DNA of 27,882 bases from JAAZPG01 sp012797375 (GTDB lineage: Bacteria > Acidobacteriota > Aminicenantia > Aminicenantales > UBA4085), in the NCBI GenBank assembly GCA_937868205.1, contig CALMMC010000052.1, positions 1 through 27,882 of the forward strand. Reading direction: 5' to 3'. The notes beneath the pieces are model-generated. The model was not told the DNA's origin, searched no databases, and was given only the letters and a program-made list of their open reading frames with translations. Position numbers and translations under genes: made by a program. Shown piece by piece: positions 1-7,397 of this stretch (its first letter is position 1; every line of letters begins with the position of its first letter).

Positions 1-1032
1 CCCCTGTACAACCTCGGCCCGGTCGAATACGGCATGGCCAAGGCGGACATCATCACGGTCGTCCCCGCGTACAACTCCTCGTTCAAGCTGGGCTCGGTCG
101 GCAGCCTGATCGGGGCCGTCGTCCAGGACCGGACGTCCGGAGCCTACGGCGAAATCGGCCGCGTTCCGAAAACCGTCCCGCTCAACATCACCTTGACCCG
201 GGAATCGGGGCCGGCCCGCGAGTACCGCCTCAAGCTGGCGTCCGACAAGCTCCTCACTCCGCTTCTGGCGAACCTGGCCGTGGCCAGCCTGATCGGGGCG
301 GAGGACCGGGCCGTCGGGGACCTCTCCCTCGAGCTCAGCGGCGACGTTTATCTCGACACGTCGCCGGGCCAGGCCGTCCACATCGAGGATCTTTTCACCG
401 GGAACCTCGACCGGGCGGTGTCGGATCTTTCGGGCTTGGTCACGGCCGTGATCTACTTCCTGACCAACAACGAGTTCAAGGACGTCGGCATCCACCGGAT
501 CGACTTGAACATCCGGACCGCCGAGCGGCCGAAATCGGCCGTCCTGGAGCGGGTCTGGCTCGACCGGTACGAGGCCGCGCCCGGCGAAACCCTCCGGCTC
601 AAGCTGTTCATCAAGTCCTACCGGGGCGAAAGCCGGGTGGAGGAGATTCCTTTCCTGGCCCCGAACCTTCCGCCCGGATCCGAGTTCAATCTGGTCGTGG
701 CCGACACCCGGTCCCTGCGGCAGGTCGAGCTCGGACAGTACCGGACGAGCGGGATCGTCCCCCGGAGCCTCGAGCAATTGGTCCGCCTTCTCAACAACCT
801 CCGCAAGAACAACCGGGTTTATTTCAAGATCGTCGCCGCCCGGCCGGGATTGTTCCTCCGCGGGGAGGAAATGCCCAACCTGACGCCGGCGATGAAATCG
901 CTGTTCGCCTCGCCCCGGGCGGCGGCCACGGCGCCCGTTGAAATCAGCGTCTCGACGCTGCGGGAATACCAGATGCCCGTTCCCTTCGCCTTCGAGGGGC
1001 TGGCCGTGATTCCCCTCAAGATCCGCAATTAG
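1..1032 (+). CDS. S55 (SpoIVB-like) peptidase domain protein, C-terminal part
   Basis: The frame is open from base 1, so the gene starts upstream of the window; the ATG at 34 is internal. The first residues (GPVEYGMAKA, then SSFKLGSVGSLIGAVVQDR and SGAYGEIG) match the end of the peptidase S55 domain as found in large secreted proteins of Acidobacteria-like bacteria. In that family the domain ends with an SFK...G..IG...QDR..G..G pattern. The catalytic Ser motif of the family (GMSGSP) would lie upstream and cannot be checked. The remaining ~280 residues are a mixed alpha/beta C-terminal region without a motif I recognise, ending in a hydrophobic strand (AVIPLKIRN). It is probably exported, but the signal peptide is off the window. 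The next gene starts 32 nt downstream on the same strand, so the two may be co-transcribed. The S55 call is fairly secure; the substrate is unknown. Confidence 0.75.
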   Translation, partial: PLYNLGPVEYGMAKADIITVVPAYNSSFKLGSVGSLIGAVVQDRTSGAYGEIGRVPKTVPLNITLTRESGPAREYRLKLASDKLLTPLLANLAVASLIGAEDRAVGDLSLELSGDVYLDTSPGQAVHIEDLFTGNLDRAVSDLSGLVTAVIYFLTNNEFKDVGIHRIDLNIRTAERPKSAVLERVWLDRYEAAPGETLRLKLFIKSYRGESRVEEIPFLAPNLPPGSEFNLVVADTRSLRQVELGQYRTSGIVPRSLEQLVRLLNNLRKNNRVYFKIVAARPGLFLRGEEMPNLTPAMKSLFASPRAAATAPVEISVSTLREYQMPVPFAFEGLAVIPLKIRN

Positions 1033-1052
1033 CCTGGTTTTCCATCTTAGTT

Positions 1053-1057
1053 AGGAG
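1053..1057 (+). promoter_or_regulatory. Ribosome binding site that selects ATG 1065
   Basis: AGGAG lies 1 nt before the ATG at 1059 but 7 nt before the in-frame ATG at 1065. The second spacing is normal for initiation, so the protein most likely begins MKRARLLLG rather than MIMKRARLLLG. Confidence 0.6.
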
Positions 1058-1064
1058 AATGATC

Positions 1065-3245
1065 ATGAAGCGCGCCCGACTCCTTCTTGGGGCGGTCCTC
1101 ATCCTGGCCGCGGCGGCCGCGGCCGTCGCCCCCCGGCAATGGACGCTCCGGACGTTCGAAGATTTTCTCCGCGGAAAAAGCGAGGGGATCGCCGTCGAGG
1201 CCGACGGCGGCCTGGCCTTGGCGCCCCCGGAGGACAAGATCGACGGCCCGTCGGAGGATTTCTACCTGTCGTGGGCCCTGGAATCCGACGGGACCGGCTA
1301 TCTCGGCACCGGCCACGGCGGCAAGATCTACCGTCTCGGGAAGGACGGCAAGGCCGAGCTTTATTTCCAGACGTCCGAGATGGACGTCACCTGTCTTTTA
1401 ACCGGACCGAAGGGCGTCCTTTACGCCGGGACGTCGCCGAACGGCCGGATCTACAAAATCACCGCGCCCGGCAAGGGGCAGGAGCTCTTCAATCCCGAGG
1501 AGCGGTACATCTGGGATCTGGTCCTGTCTCCGGCGGGGAGCCTCTTGGCGGCCGTCGGCGAAAGCGGCGGAATCTACGAGATCAGCCCCGAGGGCTCGGG
1601 CCGGCCGGTTTTCAAATCCGATCAGAACCACATCCTTTGTTTAAAGCTCGGCTCCGACGGCGCCCTCACGGCCGGAAGCGGCGGCGCGGGCCTTGTCTAC
1701 CGGCTGGAGAAAAACGGCGGAAAGACCGTCGTCGTCTTCGAGACGCCGTTTGAGGAAGTCCGGGCGGCGGCCTTCGATCCGGAAGGCAACCTGTATGTCT
1801 CGGCCGGCGGCACGATCAAGGCGCCGCGCGGAGAGGCCGTTTCCGCTCCGGCCGCCGTTCCCGGCGGCGTCGACGTCTCGATCGCCGTCTCGGCCGCGGC
1901 CCAGGCGGCCGTCCCGGCCGGTCCGGCCGCCGCCCGGCCGGCCGTCGTCGCCGGCCTCAAGGAGCCCGGGGCCGTCTACCGGATCGGGCGGGACGGCCTG
2001 GCCCGGCGGATCTGGTTTTCGCCCGAGGAGCAGGTCTACACCCTGTTTTGGAACGAGGCCGAGGGGAAGCTTTATTTCGGCACCGGTCCGAAAGGGCGCC
2101 TTTACACCCTCGACCGCGGGGAAAAGGCGGCCCTGCTTCTGCAAAGCGAGGCCGAGCAGGCCTATGCCTGCGTTCCCGACGGTCCGCGCTTTTATCTTTT
2201 GTCCAATAATCCGGCCGGCGTGTCCCGGATCTCCCCCGGCCGGAGGTTGAGCGGGGAATACCAGGGGCCTGTCTGGGACGCGAACCTGGCGTCCCAATGG
2301 GGCCGGATCGAATGGGAGGCCGTCGTGCCGGAGGGGAGCGCGCTCCAGCTCCAATCGCGCAGCGGCAACACGGCCGAGCCGGGTCCGACCTGGAGCGACT
2401 GGTCGCCGCCCTACCAGAAAGCGGACGGCGAGCAGATCCTGAGCCCGAAAGGCCGCTATCTCCAGGTCCGGGCCTTGTTCAAGTCGACCTCGGCCAAAAA
2501 CGGGCCGGCCCTGTCCAAGCTCAACGTGAACTATCTCCAGGCCAACGCCGCCCCGGAAGTCACCCGGCTCGAGATCCTCGGCCCTCACGAGGTTTATCTC
2601 AAGCCGCCGGACATGGACGAGGCGATTTGGGGCTTGGAGAGCCGCCTGCCCGACGCCGGGAGGAAGCCGGACGAGATGCGGATGATCGCCGCCAAAAAAG
2701 CGGAGCGGCGGGGCTTCCGGACGATCGTCTGGAGCGGACAGGACGAGAACGGGGACGTCCTGGAGTATGCCGTGGCCTTGAGGAAAGACGGCGACAAGGA
2801 CTGGCGGACGATCGAGGACCGCTGGGCCGAGGGGATCTTCGCCTTCAACACGGTTCACTATCCCGATGGAATCTACCAAGTGAAGGTGACCGCCTCGGAC
2901 GCCCTTTCCAATCCCGCGGGGATGGAAAAAACGGGGGAGCGGACGGCCGGGCCCCTGCTCATCGACAACGCCGCCCCGGAGATCCGAGGCCTCGAGGTCG
3001 TCCGGGCCGAGGGCCGCTTGTCCCTGAGCTTCGCGGCCGTGGACGCCTTCTCGGCGGTCACGGACGCCCGGGTGTTGCTCCGGCCGGGCGATTGGCGGGT
3101 GGTTTTCCCCGAGGACGGGATCGCCGACTCGAAGACCGAGTCCTACAAGCTCCGCCTCGCGATTCCGAACGGGGCCGACGGGCTGGTGACGATCCTCGTC
3201 CGCGACGCGGCCGGCAACGCGGCCGCGGTCCAGCGGGCGTTTTGA
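1065..3245 (+). CDS. Secreted seven-repeat beta-propeller protein with C-terminal Ig-like region
   Basis: About 726 residues. A Lys/Arg start followed by a long Leu/Ala/Val stretch (residues ~4-22) is a typical Sec signal peptide. Seven repeats of the form G-x-G/S-x-x-G-x-[IVL]-[YS]-[RKET]-[IL] follow: GTGHGGKIYRL (~80), GTSPNGRIYKI (~122), VGESGGIYEI (~164), GSGGAGLVYRL (~204), PGAVYRI (~302), GTGPKGRLYTL (~340) and NNPAGVSRI (~380). This indicates a seven-bladed propeller of the NHL/SMP-30-like class. Between repeats 4 and 5 there is an Ala/Val/Pro-rich insertion of ~45 residues (~255-299). The C-terminal ~330 residues look like beta-sandwich domains, with Ig/FN3-type phrases such as DGIYQVKVTASDALSNPAG and VRDAAGNAAAVQ. 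No catalytic motif is visible. The role is likely extracellular or periplasmic binding, perhaps linked to the S55 protein just upstream. Function unknown. Confidence 0.8.
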   Translation: MKRARLLLGAVLILAAAAAAVAPRQWTLRTFEDFLRGKSEGIAVEADGGLALAPPEDKIDGPSEDFYLSWALESDGTGYLGTGHGGKIYRLGKDGKAELYFQTSEMDVTCLLTGPKGVLYAGTSPNGRIYKITAPGKGQELFNPEERYIWDLVLSPAGSLLAAVGESGGIYEISPEGSGRPVFKSDQNHILCLKLGSDGALTAGSGGAGLVYRLEKNGGKTVVVFETPFEEVRAAAFDPEGNLYVSAGGTIKAPRGEAVSAPAAVPGGVDVSIAVSAAAQAAVPAGPAAARPAVVAGLKEPGAVYRIGRDGLARRIWFSPEEQVYTLFWNEAEGKLYFGTGPKGRLYTLDRGEKAALLLQSEAEQAYACVPDGPRFYLLSNNPAGVSRISPGRRLSGEYQGPVWDANLASQWGRIEWEAVVPEGSALQLQSRSGNTAEPGPTWSDWSPPYQKADGEQILSPKGRYLQVRALFKSTSAKNGPALSKLNVNYLQANAAPEVTRLEILGPHEVYLKPPDMDEAIWGLESRLPDAGRKPDEMRMIAAKKAERRGFRTIVWSGQDENGDVLEYAVALRKDGDKDWRTIEDRWAEGIFAFNTVHYPDGIYQVKVTASDALSNPAGMEKTGERTAGPLLIDNAAPEIRGLEVVRAEGRLSLSFAAVDAFSAVTDARVLLRPGDWRVVFPEDGIADSKTESYKLRLAIPNGADGLVTILVRDAAGNAAAVQRAF

Positions 3246-3254
3246 GGGGATTCC

Positions 3255-3818
3255 CTACTTCACGCGCTCGAGGTACTTGTCCTCGCGCGTGTCGACCTTG
3301 ATCTTTTCCCCGGCCAGGACGAACGGCGGGACCATGATCGTCAAGCCGTTCTCCATGAGCGCCGGCTTGAAGGACGCCGAGGCGGTCGCGCCCTTGATGT
3401 TCGGCTCGGTCTCGGCCACGGTCAAGACCATGGTGATGGGGGGGACGACGTTCATGGCCTTGCCCTCGAACATCTCGATCGTGAAGACCGTGTTGGGGAT
3501 CAAGTATTTCATCGCGTCGCCGATGGCCTCGGCCGAAAGGTGGATCTGGTCGAACGTCTCGTGATTCATGAAGACGTAATCGTCGCCCGAGGCGTAAAGA
3601 TACTCCATCTGGACTTCATCGAGATGGACCTGCTCGACCCGGTCGATCGACCGGAAGCGGTGATCCTTGACCGAATTGTCGCGGAGGCTCCGGAGCTTCG
3701 TCTGGACCATCGCTTTCCACCGGCCCGGGGTGATGAGCTGCATCTCGACGCAGCGCCAAAGCTGTCCGTCGTCCATCCGGAGAATCATGTTTTTGCGGAT
3801 TTGAGTCGCGTCGATCAT
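3255..3818 (-). CDS. efp: Translation elongation factor P
   Basis: A 187-residue protein of standard EF-P length. It has the N-terminal KOW-like domain (residues ~1-63), the central OB domain and the C-terminal OB domain ending NGLTIMVPPFVLAGEKIKVDTRE..Y, which is diagnostic of the family. EF-P binds between the P and E sites of stalled ribosomes and relieves pausing at consecutive prolines. The loop that carries the modified residue reads TPGRWKAMV (30-38). Arg33 sits where E. coli EF-P has Lys34, with Trp next to it, so the usual EpmA-type lysine modification at this position is not possible. The start codon overlaps the stop of the upstream GHMP kinase gene (ATGA, 3815-3818), implying translational coupling. 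It converges with the propeller gene with only 9 nt between stop codons. Identification is secure; the modification state is unknown. Confidence 0.96.
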   Translation of the reverse strand: MIDATQIRKNMILRMDDGQLWRCVEMQLITPGRWKAMVQTKLRSLRDNSVKDHRFRSIDRVEQVHLDEVQMEYLYASGDDYVFMNHETFDQIHLSAEAIGDAMKYLIPNTVFTIEMFEGKAMNVVPPITMVLTVAETEPNIKGATASASFKPALMENGLTIMVPPFVLAGEKIKVDTREDKYLERVK

Positions 3819-4912
3819 TCCTTTGTCCCTTTCCTGTCGTCCCGCCGGACGCCCTCGTCCACCCGGACGACGAACGGCCGTCCGCCGGCGGCGGCGACGG
3901 CCGCGGCGACCTTTTCGGGATTGGAGGGGGCGTAGGCGAACATGCAGCCCCCGCCGCCGGAGCCGTTTATTTTAGCACCGAGCGCCCCGGCGTCAAGAGC
4001 GGCCGCGATCATTTCCTCGATTTTAGGAGTGGACGTTTGGAGGAGGTCCCGGAGAACGGCGTGCTGTTCGTTCAACAGCCGGCCGAAGGCGGCTTCGTCG
4101 AACGCGGGGGCCTGGAAAAGATCCGCTCCCCGGGCCGTCACGTCGCGGGTCGTGAGCGTGCCGAGAAGCAGGCGGCGGTGGTCCTCCGGAAGCTTTTCGA
4201 TCTCGGCCAGGACTTCGGGCGTCCGGGGGGAGTGGAGGGTGAAGGACGGAATCGCTTTCCGCACCCGGTCGGCTCCCTCCAGGACATGGCTCTTGATGAA
4301 GCCGAGCATGCCGGTCGTGTCTTTTTTCTGCCGGGAATCGGCCAGGACGAAGGACCCGAGGGGATTGCGGAGCCGGTTGAATTTCATCGGCTCGTCGAAG
4401 CGGATCCAGACGACGCCGCCGTGGGCCGAGGCATAGTGATCCATCCGGCCGCCGGGTTCCTTGAATTCGGCCACCTCGGTCTCGTATCCGAGCTCGGCCA
4501 GCTCCCGGGGATCGGCCGCCCGGGGGTCGCCGGCGGCCTCGAGCAGAAACTTGTTCCAGGCGACGACCATGGCCGAGGAGCTCGACGTCCCGGCGTTGAT
4601 GGGGATGTCGCCCCGGACCTCGACGTCCCAGCCGGACATCGGCAGGCCGGCCCGGAGGTGGATGTTGACCGCGCTTTTCAGGTAATCCCGCTTCTTCACG
4701 TAGGGGATTTGGCCGCCGTCGAGGGCGAATTCCTCCCGTTCGCCCATGTCCGGCAGGTCGAGGACGATCCGCCGGTCGCTCCGGGGGCGTCCGGAGAACG
4801 AGATTCGGAGGTTGATGGCCGCGGCGATGATCGCCAGCCCGAAATAATCCTGGTGTTCGCCCAAAAGGCAGATGCGTCCGGGCGAGGAGACGCGCAACGT
4901 AGGATTCAACAC
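3815..4912 (-). CDS. GHMP kinase of the galactokinase type
   Basis: A 365-residue protein with all three GHMP motifs. Motif 1 is SPGRICLLGEHQDYFG, where R13, E19, H20 and D22 keep the galactokinase spacing of the sugar-binding signature. Motif 2 is the phosphate loop PINAGTSSSSA (104-114). Motif 3 is GAKINGSGGGGCMF near residues 312-325. GGRMDHYASAHGG (154-166) matches the galactokinase GIMDQ...G region, making D158 the probable catalytic base. It should phosphorylate a sugar C1-OH using ATP in the cytoplasm. Galactose is the first guess, but the signature is not canonical (GEHQDYF rather than GEHTDYN), so another sugar or sugar-like substrate is possible. The start is GTG at 4912; no convincing Shine-Dalgarno precedes it. 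It forms an ATGA-overlap pair with efp, an unusual partner for a sugar kinase. Confidence 0.85.
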   Translation of the reverse strand: MLNPTLRVSSPGRICLLGEHQDYFGLAIIAAAINLRISFSGRPRSDRRIVLDLPDMGEREEFALDGGQIPYVKKRDYLKSAVNIHLRAGLPMSGWDVEVRGDIPINAGTSSSSAMVVAWNKFLLEAAGDPRAADPRELAELGYETEVAEFKEPGGRMDHYASAHGGVVWIRFDEPMKFNRLRNPLGSFVLADSRQKKDTTGMLGFIKSHVLEGADRVRKAIPSFTLHSPRTPEVLAEIEKLPEDHRRLLLGTLTTRDVTARGADLFQAPAFDEAAFGRLLNEQHAVLRDLLQTSTPKIEEMIAAALDAGALGAKINGSGGGGCMFAYAPSNPEKVAAAVAAAGGRPFVVRVDEGVRRDDRKGTKE

Positions 4913-4918
4913 AGGTTT

Positions 4919-4947
4919 CTTTTATCCGATTGGCCGGAGCCTGTCAA
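4919..4947 (-). promoter_or_regulatory. Sigma70-type promoter for the GHMP kinase-efp unit
   Basis: On the minus strand a perfect TTGACA (4947-4942) is followed by 17 nt and TAAAAG (4924-4919). The expected start site, ~7 nt after the -10 box, falls on or next to the GTG start codon at 4912. An imperfect palindrome CCTGATTCAGG (4968-4978) lies just upstream and could be an operator. Confidence 0.5.
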
Positions 4948-5195
4948 TAAAAAACCGCGAAAAAGGCCCTGATTCAGGCCGTAAACGGCCCCGGCCCGAT
5001 CGACGGGATCCGCCTCGACGGAGGTCTCGGCGGGGTTGGGGCCGTCGTCGTTCCCTTCCGTCGGCGGCGGGCGGCGCGGCGGCTTTCCCGGACCGGTCCC
5101 GGCGTCCTCGATCAGGAGGGGGAAGAGACGGCTTGCGAAAGTCACCCGCGCGGCCGCCCGCCGCCGCGCGAGCGGGGAGCGCGTCGGCGGCGGCT

Positions 5196-5226
5196 TTGAC
5201 AAGGAGCCGGCCGGGCGGTTAATAAT
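5196..5226 (+). promoter_or_regulatory. Candidate promoter for the amidohydrolase gene
   Basis: TTGACA (5196-5201) is followed by AATAAT (5221-5226) with a long 19-nt spacer. The predicted transcript start is close to the Shine-Dalgarno AGGAG (5234-5238), which lies 8 nt before the ATG. The short leader and long spacer make this less certain than the other promoters. Confidence 0.35.
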
Positions 5227-5246
5227 ACTCCCGAGGAGCGCTTCGC

Positions 5247-6845
5247 ATGAGCGATCAGATCATCATCGGCGGGCATGTTTGGACGGGGGATCCCGCCAAT
5301 CCCGCGGCCCGGGCCGTCGTCGTCCGCGGCGATCGGATCGTCTACGTCGGCTCGGTCGCCGGGGCCGAGGCGGCCGCCTCCCCCGGGGCGGAAACAATCG
5401 ACGCCGGGGACGCCCTGATCCTGCCCGGCTTCATCGACAGCCACGTCCACTTGGCGGCCGGGGGATTCGGCCTTCTCGGGCCGAACCTGCGCGAGGCCGC
5501 CTCCAAGGAGGATTTCGTCGCCCGGGTCGCGGCCGGGGTCCGGGATATCCCGCCGGGGGAGTGGCTTTCGGCCGGGACGTGGGACAATCAAAAATTCCAG
5601 CCCGTCGAAATGCCCCGCCGGGAATGGATCGACGCCGTCACCCCGGACCACCCCGTCTGCCTCGACCGGATGGACCTGCACACCGTCCTGGTCAACACGG
5701 CCGCCCTCCGGCGGGCCGGCATCGACCGGACAACCCCCGATCCGCCCGGCGGGGAGATCGCCAGGGATCCGGCGACCGGCGAGCCGACGGGCATTCTCAA
5801 GGACGCGGCCTGCGGCTTGATCCGGGCGGCGATCCCCGAGCCGTCGGCCGGGCGAAAGAAGCGGGCGGTTGAGGCGGCCCTCCGGGCCGCGGCCGCCCGG
5901 GGCCTCACCTCGGTCCACGACGTCGCCGGCGAGGAGAGCCTCGGCGCGTGCCGGGATCTTCTCCGGGAGGGACGCTTGACGGTCCGGGTGCGCTCCTATC
6001 TTCCGATCGCGACGATCGACCGGCTTTCGGAGGCGGATGTCCTGGCGGAAGGCGGATCCGGCTTCCTCCGCTTCGGCGGCTTGAAGGGATTCGTCGACGG
6101 CTCGCTCGGCTCGCAGACGGCCTGGTTTGAGGCGCCTTACGCCGACGATCCGTCCTCGTCCGGGTTTCCGGCGGCCGGCATGTTTCCCGAGGGCCTCATG
6201 GAGCGGCGGATCCGGGCGGCCGACGCGGCCGGCCTCCAGACCGCGGTCCACGCCATCGGCGACCGGGCCGTCGCGGCTCTCCTCGACCTGTACGAGCGAA
6301 CGGCGGCGGACGGCCGGCCCCGTGACCGGCGGTTCCGGATGGAACACGCCCAACACGTCCGGCCGGCCGATTTCCCCCGGTTCGCCCGGCTGGGCGTCAT
6401 CGCCTCCGTCCAGCCGTACCACCTGGTCGACGACGGCCGCTGGGCCGAGGCGAAGATCGGCCCGGAAAGAGCCCGGACCTCGTTCGCCTTCCGCTCGTTT
6501 CTCGAGGCCGGCGCCGTTTTGGCCTTCGGCTCCGATTGGCCGGTCGCCCCGCTCGATCCGATTTTGGGCGTTTGGGCGGCCGCGACCCGGGCGACGATCG
6601 ACGGACGGAGGCCGGAGGGCTGGATCCCGGAGCAAAAAATCTCCGTGGAGGACGCGGTCCGGGCGTTCACGGCCGGCGGCGCCTACGCCGAGTTCGCCGA
6701 GAGGGACAAGGGGCGGCTGGTCCCGGGCGCCTGGGCCGATTTGACCGTTCTGGACACGGATCTTTTCCGGGTTCCCCCGGAGCGCGTCCGGGAGGCGCGC
6801 GTCCTGCGGACGATCCTCGGCGGACGGACGGTCTTCGAGGCGTGA
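5247..6845 (+). CDS. Amidohydrolase family 3 protein (YtcJ-like)
   Basis: A 532-residue metal-dependent hydrolase of the Amidohydro_3 group. N-terminal strands typical of the family (IIIGGHVWTGDPANPAARAVVV) lead into PGFIDSHVHL with metal ligands H66 and H68. Later motifs are KGFVDGSLGSQTAWF (~275-290), AVHAIGDRAV with H335, RMEHAQHV with H367, and FGSDWPVAPLDP with D430, the expected catalytic/metal Asp. The C-terminal part returns to the small beta domain (GRLVPGAWADLTVLD). No signal peptide is present, so it is cytoplasmic. Family members hydrolyse amide or related bonds in varied small molecules; the substrate cannot be read from sequence. AGGAG 8 nt upstream supports this ATG. It stands alone between a divergent promoter region and the redox operon that begins 72 nt downstream under its own promoter. 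Confidence 0.9.
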   Translation: MSDQIIIGGHVWTGDPANPAARAVVVRGDRIVYVGSVAGAEAAASPGAETIDAGDALILPGFIDSHVHLAAGGFGLLGPNLREAASKEDFVARVAAGVRDIPPGEWLSAGTWDNQKFQPVEMPRREWIDAVTPDHPVCLDRMDLHTVLVNTAALRRAGIDRTTPDPPGGEIARDPATGEPTGILKDAACGLIRAAIPEPSAGRKKRAVEAALRAAAARGLTSVHDVAGEESLGACRDLLREGRLTVRVRSYLPIATIDRLSEADVLAEGGSGFLRFGGLKGFVDGSLGSQTAWFEAPYADDPSSSGFPAAGMFPEGLMERRIRAADAAGLQTAVHAIGDRAVAALLDLYERTAADGRPRDRRFRMEHAQHVRPADFPRFARLGVIASVQPYHLVDDGRWAEAKIGPERARTSFAFRSFLEAGAVLAFGSDWPVAPLDPILGVWAAATRATIDGRRPEGWIPEQKISVEDAVRAFTAGGAYAEFAERDKGRLVPGAWADLTVLDTDLFRVPPERVREARVLRTILGGRTVFEA

Positions 6846-6862
6846 GGCCGGCCGGGGCCGCG

Positions 6863-6891
6863 TTGTCTCCCTTTCGGATATTTGGTAAGAT
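6863..6891 (+). promoter_or_regulatory. Promoter for the NuoEFG-NfnAB operon
   Basis: TTGTCT (6863-6868), a 17-nt spacer and TAAGAT (6886-6891) lie in the AT-richer gap before the first operon gene. The predicted start site near 6898 gives a leader of about 20 nt with AGGA at 6906-6909. Confidence 0.45.
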
Positions 6892-6917
6892 AGCGGCTAA
6901 ATTTCAGGACGGACCTC

Positions 6918-7397
6918 ATGGATCGAGACTGGAAAAGCGAACTTGACGAGCTGCTGAAGGACTTCGGAACCCGTCAGCGCGACACGATCCCCGTCCTTCA
7001 CGAAGTCCAGCGTCATTTCGACCACATCCCGCCGGCCGCCCTTCCAGTTATCGCCCGGCGCCTCCGCGTCTCCGAAAGCGAGCTGTACGGCGTGCTCTCG
7101 TTTTATAAAGCCTTCAGCCTGCGGCCCAAGGACGCCCACACGATCAGCGTCTGCATGGGGACGGCCTGCCATGTCCGGGGCGGCGACCGCATCGTCGAGG
7201 AGCTGGAGAAGGTCCTCGGCGTCTCGGCCGGCAAGTCGACCCCCGACGGGATGTTCACCCTGGAAACGGTCAACTGCCTCGGCTGCTGCGCGATCGGGCC
7301 GGTCTTGGTGCTCGACGGCGTCACCCATGCCCGGATCACGCCGGCGGCCGCCCGGGACATCGTCGGCCGGATCCGGACGGGGGAGAAGCCGGCATGA
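6918..7397 (+). CDS. nuoE: NuoE/HndA-like [2Fe-2S] subunit
   Basis: A 159-residue thioredoxin-fold [2Fe-2S] subunit of the complex I 24-kDa / bifurcating-hydrogenase family. The N-terminal helical domain (VLHEVQRHFDHIPPAALPVIARRLRVSESELYGVLSFYKAF) is typical. The cluster ligands are C79 and C84 (CMGTAC) and C120 and C124 (CLGCC), all present. In known complexes this subunit sits beside the NuoF-like flavoprotein and relays electrons or tunes the FMN. It is the first gene of a five-gene run. Its stop overlaps the next ATG (ATGA, 7394-7397), indicating coupled translation and equimolar assembly. No membrane nuo genes (A, H, J-N) are in view, so a soluble complex is favoured over respiratory complex I. 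Confidence 0.92.
   Translation: MDRDWKSELDELLKDFGTRQRDTIPVLHEVQRHFDHIPPAALPVIARRLRVSESELYGVLSFYKAFSLRPKDAHTISVCMGTACHVRGGDRIVEELEKVLGVSAGKSTPDGMFTLETVNCLGCCAIGPVLVLDGVTHARITPAAARDIVGRIRTGEKPA

Larger units (their letters stand above)
4913..5246. other. Divergent intergenic region (334 nt)
   Basis: This region separates the leftward GHMP kinase-efp unit from the rightward amidohydrolase. It holds a candidate promoter at each end. The middle part (about 4980-5190) is very GC-rich, and I see no RNA gene, repeat or convincing small protein in it. Confidence 0.6.

Noticed and set aside
4906..5202. Minus-strand frame of 98 codons in the divergent gap
   Set aside because: It starts at TTG, has a Pro/Arg-biased composition, overlaps the GHMP kinase start and its promoter, and matches nothing I recognise. 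It is better explained by high GC.
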